A stretch of 64,000 nt of DNA, from assembly GCA_021843755.1 (NCBI GenBank), contig JAKBWB010000039.1, positions 62,001-126,000 of the forward strand. Reading direction: 5' to 3'. This stretch comes from Pseudomonadota bacterium. GTDB lineage: Bacteria; Pseudomonadota; Gammaproteobacteria; Steroidobacterales; Steroidobacteraceae. The notes beneath the pieces were generated by a model. The model was given only the letters and a program-made list of their open reading frames with translations, did not search any database and was not told the DNA's origin. Shown piece after piece: positions 35,576 through 43,795 of the stretch (the stretch's first letter is position 1; every line of letters begins with the position of its first letter). A program made the position numbers and the translations under genes.

Positions 35576-38080
35576 TTGGCACGGTCACGTCATGACATCT
35601 TGCGAGAACTTGAAGCCGCCGGCTCTTCGTTAGCCGCCGCCGAGCGTACGTGCGGCGAACTCAAAGCAAGGATCGCAGCCCTCCAGATGGAACTCGCCGC
35701 GATCTCGCCGGTGATCAGTCCCAATCCGGCGCCGCCGCCAGGTAGTCTGGCCCCGCAGACCCCTGCCGACAAGGTGAGGTTATTCCAATCCCTATTCCGC
35801 GGGCGCGCGGACGTCTTCCCTCTGCGTTTCGTGAGCAAGAAAACTGGCCGCGGCGGCTACGCGCCAGCTTGCTCGAATAAATGGCTCCCCGAACTCTGCC
35901 TTCTCAAATCGGGCGGCAAATGCAGCGACTGCACCAATCAAGCCTTCATCCCCGTGAGCGGACAGCTGATCGTGGAGCATCTGCAGGGCCGGCATGTAAT
36001 GGGCGTCTATCCGCTGCTAGAGGATGAGAGCTGTTGGTTTCTGGCGGTCGATTTCGACAAGCACGCATGGCAAGAGGATGTCGCGGCGTTTGCAGAGACG
36101 TGCCGATCTGCCCGAATCCCCGTTGCGATCGAACGATCCCGCTCGGGAAACGGGGCGCACGCTTGGTTCTTTTTCACCGCGCCAGTCTCCGCGACGATCG
36201 CGAGGCGCATGGGCTGCTCTCTAATCACCGAGACCATGGATCGCCGCCATGAGCTGAGCATGGAATCCTATGATCGCCTCTTTCCGAACCAAGATACGAT
36301 GCCTCGCGGCGGCTTTGGGAATTTGATCGCGCTGCCGCTACAGCATGAGGCGCGGCAGCAAGGCAACAGTGTCTTCGTGGACGAAGGATTCAAGCCGTTC
36401 GCTGATCAGTGGGCATTCCTGGCATCCGTGCAACGGATCCAGCCCACGGATGCGGAAGCCGTAGCTCAGGAGGCAGCCCGCACAGCGCAGGTTATTGGTC
36501 TTCGTATCGCCGACACTGATGAGGAAGGACTGACTCCCTGGGCGCGGCCTCCGTCTGGCCGATTCCATGTGCAGTCTGTGACTGGCCCGCTCCCGTCCGA
36601 AGTCAAGGCAGTGCTCGCTCAGCGACTTTACGTCGAGAAGATGGGGCTACCGCCCGCTCTGCTCAACCAACTGAAACGAATTGCGGCCTTCCAAAATCCC
36701 GAGTTCTACAAGAAGCAGCGAATGCGCTTGTCGACGGCGATGACGCCTCGGGTCATTAGCTGCGCAGAAGAACTGCAGAGCCACATTTCATTGCCGCGAG
36801 GCTGCGCACCAGACGTTGCTGCACTTCTATCTCGGCACCAGATCGCGCTGCTGCTGGACGATAAGCGGCCCGCCGGATCGCCGGTGCATGCCGTGTTCAA
36901 GGGCGAACTCACGGCCGTTCAGAAGGAGGCCGCTCAAGCTCTGGTGGAACACGACACCGGTATTTTCGTGGCGCCTCCGGGCATCGGGAAAACGGTTCTT
37001 GGCACTTACCTCATCTCGCAACGCGCGTGCAACACGCTGATCCTTGTGCATCGAAAGCCGCTACTCGAGCAGTGGAAGGCCCAGCTGGCAATGTTCCTCG
37101 GTATCGAGGAGCAGGACATCGGGCAAATCGGCGGTGGTCAGCGCAAGCCGAACGGCCGGCTTGATGTGGCGATGATGCAGAGCCTCGTCCGTAAGGAAGG
37201 AGTCGACGATCTCGTCAGCACCTACGGCCATGTCATCGTCGATGAATGCCACCACGTGCCGGCGTTCTCCTTCGAGCGTGTTCTATCGGAGGTCAAGGCA
37301 CGCTATCTCGTCGGTCTCACGGCCACGCCGCAACGGCGCGATGGCCGCCAAGCCATCACCGAGATGCAACTTGGACCCATCCGCTACCGGGTAGATGCCA
37401 AGAGCCAAGCGGCGCGTCGCCCGTTCGAGCACAAGCTGGTCGTTCGAGAGACCGAGTTCCGCACTCCCGCCGAACGGACCGGCAGCGGTATCCAGGACGT
37501 GTATCGCGTCCTCGCCGAAAATTGCGAACGTAACCAGCGCATCGTCGATGACATCATCGCCGTGCTCCAGGAAGGCCGATCACCCATTTTGCTGACTGAA
37601 CGCAAAGATCATCTCGACTATTTCGCCGATAAGCTGGGAAGCCTCGTCCGGCATTTGATCGTATTGAAGGGTGGCACCTCCCGGAAGGAGCGCCGCCAGA
37701 CGCTGGAGCAGCTAGCCTCGATTCCAGACGCGTCCGAGCGACTTGTTCTGGCGACTGGTCGCTACGTCGGTGAGGGCTTCGACGACGCGCGCCTCGACAC
37801 TCTCTTCCTCGCGATGCCGGTATCCTGGAAGGGAACTTTGATTCAATACGCAGGTCGCCTGCATCGCCATCATCCACGCAAGGCCGAGGTTCGAATATAC
37901 GATTACGTCGATCGGGAAGTACCGATGCTCTTGCGCATGTTCGAGAGGCGGCTAACGACGTATCGCGCAATTGGATACGCTCGAGGCGAAGCGCCTCTGG
38001 GACTTGCGGAGCCGCCCGCAGCAGAGCTGACCATCGAGTACGATGAGGAGGCGCTTCGGCACTTCGACTCCGCTGTGTAA
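35576..38080 (+). CDS. TOTE-type archaeo-eukaryotic primase fused to SF2 helicase
   Basis: An 834-residue protein: an N-terminal coiled coil (about 8-42), a zinc-binding segment (CSNKWLPELC and KCSDC, about 97-120), and an archaeo-eukaryotic primase domain with FLAVDFDKHAW (D159, D161), SRSGNGAHAWFFF (H195) and GGFGNLIALPLQ. A DEAD/DEAH-type helicase follows with Walker A PPGIGKT (about 467-473), box II VDECHH (D556), GLTATPQRRDG, and C-terminal motifs GEGFDDARLDTL and QYAGRLHR. This architecture belongs to the TOTE conflict systems, thought to act in anti-phage defence. It starts with TTG 16 bp after abiEii, so it is probably co-expressed with it. It appears intact. Confidence 0.88.
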   Translation: MARSRHDILRELEAAGSSLAAAERTCGELKARIAALQMELAAISPVISPNPAPPPGSLAPQTPADKVRLFQSLFRGRADVFPLRFVSKKTGRGGYAPACSNKWLPELCLLKSGGKCSDCTNQAFIPVSGQLIVEHLQGRHVMGVYPLLEDESCWFLAVDFDKHAWQEDVAAFAETCRSARIPVAIERSRSGNGAHAWFFFTAPVSATIARRMGCSLITETMDRRHELSMESYDRLFPNQDTMPRGGFGNLIALPLQHEARQQGNSVFVDEGFKPFADQWAFLASVQRIQPTDAEAVAQEAARTAQVIGLRIADTDEEGLTPWARPPSGRFHVQSVTGPLPSEVKAVLAQRLYVEKMGLPPALLNQLKRIAAFQNPEFYKKQRMRLSTAMTPRVISCAEELQSHISLPRGCAPDVAALLSRHQIALLLDDKRPAGSPVHAVFKGELTAVQKEAAQALVEHDTGIFVAPPGIGKTVLGTYLISQRACNTLILVHRKPLLEQWKAQLAMFLGIEEQDIGQIGGGQRKPNGRLDVAMMQSLVRKEGVDDLVSTYGHVIVDECHHVPAFSFERVLSEVKARYLVGLTATPQRRDGRQAITEMQLGPIRYRVDAKSQAARRPFEHKLVVRETEFRTPAERTGSGIQDVYRVLAENCERNQRIVDDIIAVLQEGRSPILLTERKDHLDYFADKLGSLVRHLIVLKGGTSRKERRQTLEQLASIPDASERLVLATGRYVGEGFDDARLDTLFLAMPVSWKGTLIQYAGRLHRHHPRKAEVRIYDYVDREVPMLLRMFERRLTTYRAIGYARGEAPLGLAEPPAAELTIEYDEEALRHFDSAV

Positions 38081-38165
38081 CGGGAAGCGGTCGCAAGCCT
38101 GGCACCTCCGGGGCGCTGGCCAGTGCGCCTGCCCTGAGTCTGAGAAGTGAAGAGGAGCTATAACC

Positions 38166-39458
38166 ATGGCGACCGTCAGACTGTATCGCGGACATTGGGT
38201 TGCCGATTATTACGACGCCAACAAGCGCCGACGAATCGAACGGCCCGAAGGGCACTTTGAGAAGGCGGCGCAGGAGTTGCAGGCCGCACAGGTGCTTTTG
38301 GCTGATCGGATGGCGGAGCTCGCGGATGGACTCGTGCGCGAGGGCCGTGGAACCTTCGAGGAAGTGGCCAAACGATGGCTCAGAAGCAAGGTCCGGATTC
38401 GGCCGACCACGCGGCGCAGCTACGAGCAGCTCGTGGTCTGCTATCTCATCCCCTATTTTGGCACCCGTAAGCTCCGTCTGATCCAAGTCGCCGATATTGA
38501 ACGCTTCCGAAACGAGCTCAGCGAGGACACGCCCGACTCGATCAAGCAGGCGTTCGTTACTCGCCTGCTGAAAGCGAAGCCAAGTCTCGCAGAAGCTCGC
38601 GCCAAACAGCGTGCGAATCAGGTGAAGCTGAGCAGCCGCTCGATCAATAAGACTCTCACCGTTCTGAGCATGATCTTCAATTATGCGATGCGCAATCAAT
38701 GGGTGGTGCGAAATCCGGCTGAGTATGTCGATCACGCACGAGATGAACGTCCACTCGTAGAGCGGCGCTTGGACATGGATGTCCTCACACCCCAGGAAGT
38801 CGCGGCATTGCGGGAAGCGGCAAGACCCGCCACTTATCATGATGGCAAGCTGGTCACCAACAACTATCGATTACTGATCTCGTTCGCCCTGTTCACCGGC
38901 TGTCGGGTCGGTGAGATCCTGGGGGCGGCCTGGAGCCACATCGACTGGGAGAGCGGACAGTTCCACGTTCGCCGGACGTTCAGAGAAGGCCAATTTCAAG
39001 AACCGAAGACGCGGACCTCTTATCGGCGTCTCTCGCTGCCCACCTTTCTATTGCAGGAGCTGAAGGTGTGGCGGTTGACGTGCCCCAACAGTCCGTACGA
39101 TCTCATCTTCCCGAATCTCGACGGGCAGCCCATGAGCCACTCAAACCTGATGCGCCGTGGCTTCTTTCCTGCGCTTCAGCGCGCCGGCATCAGAAGAATT
39201 CGCTTCCACGATTTGAGGCACACATTCGCGAGCTTGATGATCAGTAACGGCGAGGACATCGTGCGTGTATCGAGGCTCATGGGGCACGCCACAGCGTCCT
39301 TCACGCTGAATGTCTACAGCCACATGCTGCCGCGAGAGCACGACCCGAGCGGCGATCGGCTCGCGCGCTTGGTTTTTGGAAACAAAATGGAAACTGTTGC
39401 CAATCCGCCAATGCCACAGGAGCGGCCGAGCGCGGAAAACTTCAGCAAATCAGCGTAG
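38166..39458 (+). CDS. Tyrosine recombinase (island integrase)
   Basis: A 430-residue integrase with an arm-type/SAM-like N-terminal part (VRLYRGHWVADYYDANKRRR, core-binding domain about 55-180) and a catalytic domain with R247 (FTGCRVGEI), H348-x-x-R351-H (FHDLRHTFASL), a further H in LMGHATASF and the nucleophile Y384 (NVYSHML). A GAGGAG Shine-Dalgarno precedes the ATG. It reads toward tRNA-Phe and ends 6 bp from it, so it very likely recombines at the 44-bp att repeats. No excisionase gene was found. Confidence 0.92.
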   Translation: MATVRLYRGHWVADYYDANKRRRIERPEGHFEKAAQELQAAQVLLADRMAELADGLVREGRGTFEEVAKRWLRSKVRIRPTTRRSYEQLVVCYLIPYFGTRKLRLIQVADIERFRNELSEDTPDSIKQAFVTRLLKAKPSLAEARAKQRANQVKLSSRSINKTLTVLSMIFNYAMRNQWVVRNPAEYVDHARDERPLVERRLDMDVLTPQEVAALREAARPATYHDGKLVTNNYRLLISFALFTGCRVGEILGAAWSHIDWESGQFHVRRTFREGQFQEPKTRTSYRRLSLPTFLLQELKVWRLTCPNSPYDLIFPNLDGQPMSHSNLMRRGFFPALQRAGIRRIRFHDLRHTFASLMISNGEDIVRVSRLMGHATASFTLNVYSHMLPREHDPSGDRLARLVFGNKMETVANPPMPQERPSAENFSKSA

Positions 39459-39464
39459 TTAAGG

Positions 39465-39540
<76 letters not shown>

Positions 39541-39562
39541 ACCGCAGGAAGAGGGGCCGCGT

Positions 39563-39591
39563 ATTAGAACGGCCGCCGCTGGGGGCGTCAA
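39563..39591 (-). promoter_or_regulatory. Sigma70-type promoter of tRNA-Phe
   Basis: On the minus strand: TTGACG, 17 bp, TCTAAT, about 22 bp before the mature 5' end, followed by a GC-rich discriminator (ACGCGGCCCC) as in stringently controlled stable-RNA promoters. Confidence 0.7.
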
Positions 39592-39743
39592 GGCAGACGC
39601 CCCACGGGCGCTCCTGGTGCCCCGGAGCGTGTACCCCGCTTCTCGGGCTCCCTGCCGGCGTCCTTCGTTCAACGGCCGTTGCGGTCCAGCGCGACGGTGG
39701 CCTGCGCCGTCCTCGCCTATCCAGTCCCACGATTTCGGTCCCG

Positions 39744-39783
39744 CCTCTCTCTATCGAGAGAGGCTCATCCCCGGAAACCGGGG
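39744..39783. promoter_or_regulatory. Two adjacent perfect hairpins upstream of the kinase-heme cluster
   Basis: CCTCTCTC-TATC-GAGAGAGG (39744-39763), followed 5 bp later by CCCCGG-AAA-CCGGGG (39769-39783). Both are mismatch-free and lie about 185 bp before the kinase start. They may be a leader or attenuator structure, or an operator for the first long dyad. There is no U-run. Confidence 0.4.
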
Positions 39784-39965
39784 GACGTCCGCGTCCGCGA
39801 GTTCGCAACGCGTTACACTTTGTGGTGGCGCCGATACGGATCTTCCGCGCACATGAGACTCGAGCCCGGTCGCAACTGTCGCGCCGATGCTGCGCGGGAC
39901 CGCCCCAGACCTTGCTCAGAGAGCCTCGCCCCATGGTTCATCCGGACCGCGAGAGACGTATCGAT

Positions 39966-41783
39966 ATGAGCACAGTGGCCGATTCCGGCCTCAAGGGCCG
40001 ACTGGCCTCGGCCGGAGACATCATTCCCTGCGTAGAAGAGCTGACTCACGTCAATGAGTCGCTGCACCGTCAGGAAGGGCTGCTCGCGGCCTCGGCCAAG
40101 GCGAGCCGCATGCTGCTGGCAACTCCGGACGTGCGTGGAGCCATACCCGAGGTGTTGCGACTGCTCGGGGAGGCGGCGCACGTAGACCGAGTGAACATGC
40201 TGCGAGCCCGCCGCGGCCCGAACGACGAGCCGCTGCTGGTGATCGTGGCGGAATGGACCGCCGAGGGCGTGCCGTCGCAGCTCGGCGAGGCCGCACCCCG
40301 GACCTGCGATGAACGCGACCTGCCCGCCATCTCCGCAGAACTCCGGCACGGCCGCAGCGTATGCATCAACCCCGGGGAGACCGGCAAAACGTGCTTCGGC
40401 TCCACCGACTTCGAGGGCATCGGCACGCAGAGCAAGGCGGTGGTCCCCATCCTGGTGGCCGGGGAGTTCATCGGCGCCATCGGCCTCGACAACACGCGTC
40501 AGCGACGCGCCATCGACTCCGCGGAGCTGGCGGCGCTCGAGACCGCCGCGAGCGTCATCGGCGCAGCGCTGCACCGCCAGCGCCTGCTCGATGACATGCG
40601 CCGCGAGCGCGAACGCGCCGCCGAGGAACACGCCACCGAACTCGCCAAGGCCAATGCGGTGATCCGCGGCAACCTCGAGCGGCTGGCGAGCGAGCCCGAT
40701 CTCAACGGCTTCCTCGGCCACCTGCTGCTCGAAGCCACCCGCCAGTTCAACGCGGCCTCGGGTGCCGTCGTGGTCTCGCGCGACAGCCTGCAGGAGTGGC
40801 GCATCGCCGCGCACGTGCGTGAAGGCAAGCTCGAGGAGCCGCCCTACCCGATCAGCGTGCCGACCGGCTCGGCGTTCGGCAACCGCTTCGGCCAGCCGCA
40901 CGAGCCGATGTATATCGATGTCGCGCAACAGCACCAGGAATTCTGGCCCGGCATGCTCGCGTTCGACCGGCGCGAGGGGCACATCGGCAAGGTGGTCTAT
41001 CCGCTGGTGTTCGGCTCGCGCAACGTCGGCTTTCTGCTCCTGCGCTTTCGACGCAAGGCCGAGGATGTCCCGCACAGCGAGCTGCTGGTGGCACTGGCAC
41101 AGCAGGCGACCCTCGCGGTGCAGTTGACGCGGCTCGCCTATCAGGCCAAGGAGGCCGCCGTGCTCGTGGAGCGGGCGCGCATCGGACAGGAAATCCACGA
41201 CGGCCTGGCGCAGGCCTTCACCGGCATCCTGATGCAGCTCGGAGCGCTGGAAGAGGATCCGCCGTGCAAGAAGAAGGACTCCACCCTCGCCATCACGCTG
41301 ACGCGCATCCGCGATCTGGCCCGCGACGGGCTCGCCGAGGCGCGCCGCTCGGTCATGGCGCTCAGGCTCGATCAGACGCGCCGCACCGGACTGGAGCTCG
41401 CGCTGCGCCAGCTCGCCGAACGCTCCACCGTCCCCGGCGGGGTGACCTGCACGTTCAGCAGCTACACGGTCGACACGGGCCTGCGGCCCGAGGAGGAACA
41501 CGAGCTGCTGCGCATTGCCCAGGAAGCCGTCAGCAACGCGGTACGCCACGCCCGCCCGAGTACCATACGGATCACGATCACGGACGAGGACACCCATTGG
41601 GTGATGGCCGTCGAGGATGACGGCCAGGGAATGGGTCAAAGCCCCGAGCGCCACGAGCGCCAGGGCTTCGGCCTGACCAGCATGCGCCAGCGCGCCACCG
41701 ACATCGGCGGCGAATGGCACATCGAAAGCCGGCCTGGATCCGGCACCCGCGTGAGCGTACGCATGCAGAAACGGAGAACCTGA
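39966..41783 (+). CDS. Cytoplasmic tandem-GAF sensor histidine kinase (NarX/LiaS-type HisKA_3)
   Basis: A kinase of about 605 residues without membrane segments. The first GAF domain (about 35-205) has CINPGETGKTCFGSTD and SKAVVPILVAGEFIGAIGLD. A coiled linker (QRLLDDMRRERERAAEEHA) leads to the second GAF domain (about 235-390). A HisKA_3 box IGQEIHDGLAQAFTG has phospho-acceptor H411, and the HATPase has EAVSNAVRHARP, EDDGQGM and GFGLTSMRQRA. The start MSTVADS at 39966 was chosen; in-frame starts at 39933 and 39822 exist. GAF domains could bind heme, nucleotides or other small ligands; no cysteine pattern for Fe-S is evident. The stop overlaps the next ATG (TGATG). Confidence 0.87.
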   Translation: MSTVADSGLKGRLASAGDIIPCVEELTHVNESLHRQEGLLAASAKASRMLLATPDVRGAIPEVLRLLGEAAHVDRVNMLRARRGPNDEPLLVIVAEWTAEGVPSQLGEAAPRTCDERDLPAISAELRHGRSVCINPGETGKTCFGSTDFEGIGTQSKAVVPILVAGEFIGAIGLDNTRQRRAIDSAELAALETAASVIGAALHRQRLLDDMRRERERAAEEHATELAKANAVIRGNLERLASEPDLNGFLGHLLLEATRQFNAASGAVVVSRDSLQEWRIAAHVREGKLEEPPYPISVPTGSAFGNRFGQPHEPMYIDVAQQHQEFWPGMLAFDRREGHIGKVVYPLVFGSRNVGFLLLRFRRKAEDVPHSELLVALAQQATLAVQLTRLAYQAKEAAVLVERARIGQEIHDGLAQAFTGILMQLGALEEDPPCKKKDSTLAITLTRIRDLARDGLAEARRSVMALRLDQTRRTGLELALRQLAERSTVPGGVTCTFSSYTVDTGLRPEEEHELLRIAQEAVSNAVRHARPSTIRITITDEDTHWVMAVEDDGQGMGQSPERHERQGFGLTSMRQRATDIGGEWHIESRPGSGTRVSVRMQKRRT

Positions 41784-42418
41784 TGGCGGCCGAGGTGCAC
41801 AAGAAGATCCGCGTGATTCTCGCGGACGATCACCCCGTCGTGCGCGACGGACTGGCGGCGATGGTCAATCAGCAGGCTGACATGGAGGTCGTAGCCGAAG
41901 CGGGCGATGGCGACGCGGCCATCTCCCTCTACTCGGAGCGCCAACCCGACGTGATGGTGCTCGATCTGCGGATGCCCAAGCGCGATGGGCTGGCCGTGGT
42001 CCAGCGGGTGATGGAGATCAACCCCAAGGCCCGCCTGTTGATCATGACGACCTACGACGGGGACGAGGACATCTTCCAGTGCCTCTCCCACGGGGCCAAG
42101 GGCTACATTCTCAAGGACGCGCCCCGTCAGGAAATCCTTTCGGCAATCCGCGCCGTCAGCGAGGACCGGCCCTACACCTCCTCCACCGTCGCGGCCAAGG
42201 CGCTGCAGCGCATGGCCAAGCCCAGCCTCACCGAGCGCGAGCTCGACGTTCTCGAGCTCGTCGCCCAGGGCCGAAGCAACAAGGACATCGCGCGGCGGCT
42301 CTCGATCACCGAGGGCACGGCCAAGACCCACGTGAAGTCGATTCTGACCAAGCTCGATGCCATCAGCCGGACCGAAGCGGTTGCCGTGGCGCACAAGCGC
42401 GGCCTGATCCGCCTCTGA
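41783..42418 (+). CDS. NarL/FixJ-family response regulator
   Basis: A 211-residue regulator with an N-terminal receiver (VILADDHPVVRDG, phospho-Asp in VMVLDLRMPKRDG, Lys in YILKDAP) and a C-terminal LuxR-type HTH (TERELDVLELVAQGRSNKDI and LSITEGTAKTHVKSILTKL). It is coupled to the GAF kinase by a 1-bp overlap and lies 70 bp before hemA, so it may be the first-tier regulator of the heme cluster. Confidence 0.92.
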   Translation: MAAEVHKKIRVILADDHPVVRDGLAAMVNQQADMEVVAEAGDGDAAISLYSERQPDVMVLDLRMPKRDGLAVVQRVMEINPKARLLIMTTYDGDEDIFQCLSHGAKGYILKDAPRQEILSAIRAVSEDRPYTSSTVAAKALQRMAKPSLTERELDVLELVAQGRSNKDIARRLSITEGTAKTHVKSILTKLDAISRTEAVAVAHKRGLIRL

Positions 42419-42488
42419 GACATCGCGCTGCGGATTCGGTGACCGTTCTGTGACACCTCGGACGGCGGATCATGGTGTGCTTGCGGCC

Positions 42489-43793
42489 ATGGACCAGTTC
42501 GGTGTCGTTGGCATCTCGTACCGGCACGCCGGCGTAGACGACGTCGCGCGCCTGTCCCTGGACCGCACGAGCCTTCCGCAGCGCCTGCCGGCGCTACGCC
42601 AGGCCCTCGGGGTGGCGGAGTTGCTCTATCTGGGCACCTGCAATCGGGTCGAGCTGCTCTATGCCACCGGCGGCCAGCCGGCCGGCGACCTGCGCGGGGA
42701 GGTGCTCGCCGAACTCACCGGATGCGCGCCGCCCGCCGGGCAGGCGCCACGGCTGCTGCGCGCATGGGCGGGCGAATCGGCCATCGAGCACGTGCTGCTG
42801 GTCGCCTGCGGCCTGGATTCCGCGCAGGCGGGCGAGCGGGAGATTGCCGCCCAACTGCGTCTGGCCTGGGAAAGTGCCCGGGAAGCCGGCACCTGCGGCC
42901 CGCTGCTCAACCGTCTGTTGGGCGAGGCGCTCGGCATGGCCAGCCGGGTGCAGCGACTGCGCTCGGGTCTTCCACAACGATCGCTCGCGGACCTGGCCGT
43001 CGAGCGTGTACGAGCGCATCTGGGCGAGCGGCGCGAGCCGGTCGCACTGATCGGCGTCTCGCCCATGACCCGCCGCTGCGGGCTCGCGCTCGCCCGCGCA
43101 GGGGTACCGCTCTTGATCGTCAACCGCACGCCCGCGGCCGCCGAGTCGCTCGCCGCGGAGGTGTCCGGGCAGGCGATGGCGCTGGAGGACTTCCGCGCCG
43201 CGCCCGAACGGGTCGCGGCGCTCGTGCTGGCCGCCGGCGGCGGCGCCCCGCTCCTCGGCAAGGCGACGCTGGAGCGGCTCGCGGGCCACGCCGGACGCCG
43301 GCCACTTGCCGTGGACTTCGGCGTTCCTCCCAACCTCGAGCCCGGCGTTGCGCGCCGTGCGCGCATCGATTACGTGGGCATGGACGATCTGGTCCATGCT
43401 GTCGAAGACCAGCGGGTCAGTGAGCTGCTGCGCCTGGCACCGGTGCGTGCGGCGATCGACGAGCGGCTGAGCCGGCTGCGCACGGAGATGGCGAGCCGTG
43501 CGATCGGACCGCACCTGGCGGGGCTGCGCGCGACATTCGAGCGTATCGCCACGGAGGAAGCGGAGCGGGCACTCGGCGCCGAGCTGCATACGCTCGATAC
43601 CCCGCAGCGCGAGGCCGTGCTTCGCCTGGCCGAGCGCGTCGCGCACAGCCTGGTACATCTGCCCATCTGCGGCCTGCGGGCCGCCGCCGCGCACACCACC
43701 CCGGATGTGCTCGAAGCCTTCTTCCGCGAGGCGCAGCCGCACCGTCGCGGCCATCCGGACCCCGAATCACCGACCGGACAGGCGACCCTGTAG
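42489..43793 (+). CDS. hemA: Glutamyl-tRNA reductase, divergent
   Basis: A 434-residue protein for the first committed step of the five-carbon heme route (Glu-tRNA to glutamate-1-semialdehyde, NADPH-dependent). Family features: N-terminal VVGISYRHAGVDDVARLSLD, catalytic C51 in GTCNRVELLYA, and a C-terminal helical dimerisation region. Oddities: the glycine-rich NADPH loop reads LIGVSPMTRRCGLALARAG instead of GAGEMG, and the conserved GEPQILGQVK block is AGEREIAAQLRLAW. So cofactor binding is atypical. The ATG at 42489 fits the family; the frame extends to a GTG at 42450. It is 2 bp before hemL. Confidence 0.85.
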   Translation: MDQFGVVGISYRHAGVDDVARLSLDRTSLPQRLPALRQALGVAELLYLGTCNRVELLYATGGQPAGDLRGEVLAELTGCAPPAGQAPRLLRAWAGESAIEHVLLVACGLDSAQAGEREIAAQLRLAWESAREAGTCGPLLNRLLGEALGMASRVQRLRSGLPQRSLADLAVERVRAHLGERREPVALIGVSPMTRRCGLALARAGVPLLIVNRTPAAAESLAAEVSGQAMALEDFRAAPERVAALVLAAGGGAPLLGKATLERLAGHAGRRPLAVDFGVPPNLEPGVARRARIDYVGMDDLVHAVEDQRVSELLRLAPVRAAIDERLSRLRTEMASRAIGPHLAGLRATFERIATEEAERALGAELHTLDTPQREAVLRLAERVAHSLVHLPICGLRAAAAHTTPDVLEAFFREAQPHRRGHPDPESPTGQATL

Positions 43794-43795
43794 TC

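Noticed and set aside
39813-41720. A 635-codon leftward frame opposite the GAF kinase
   Set aside because: Antisense shadow; the rightward frame has GAF, HisKA_3 and HATPase motifs.
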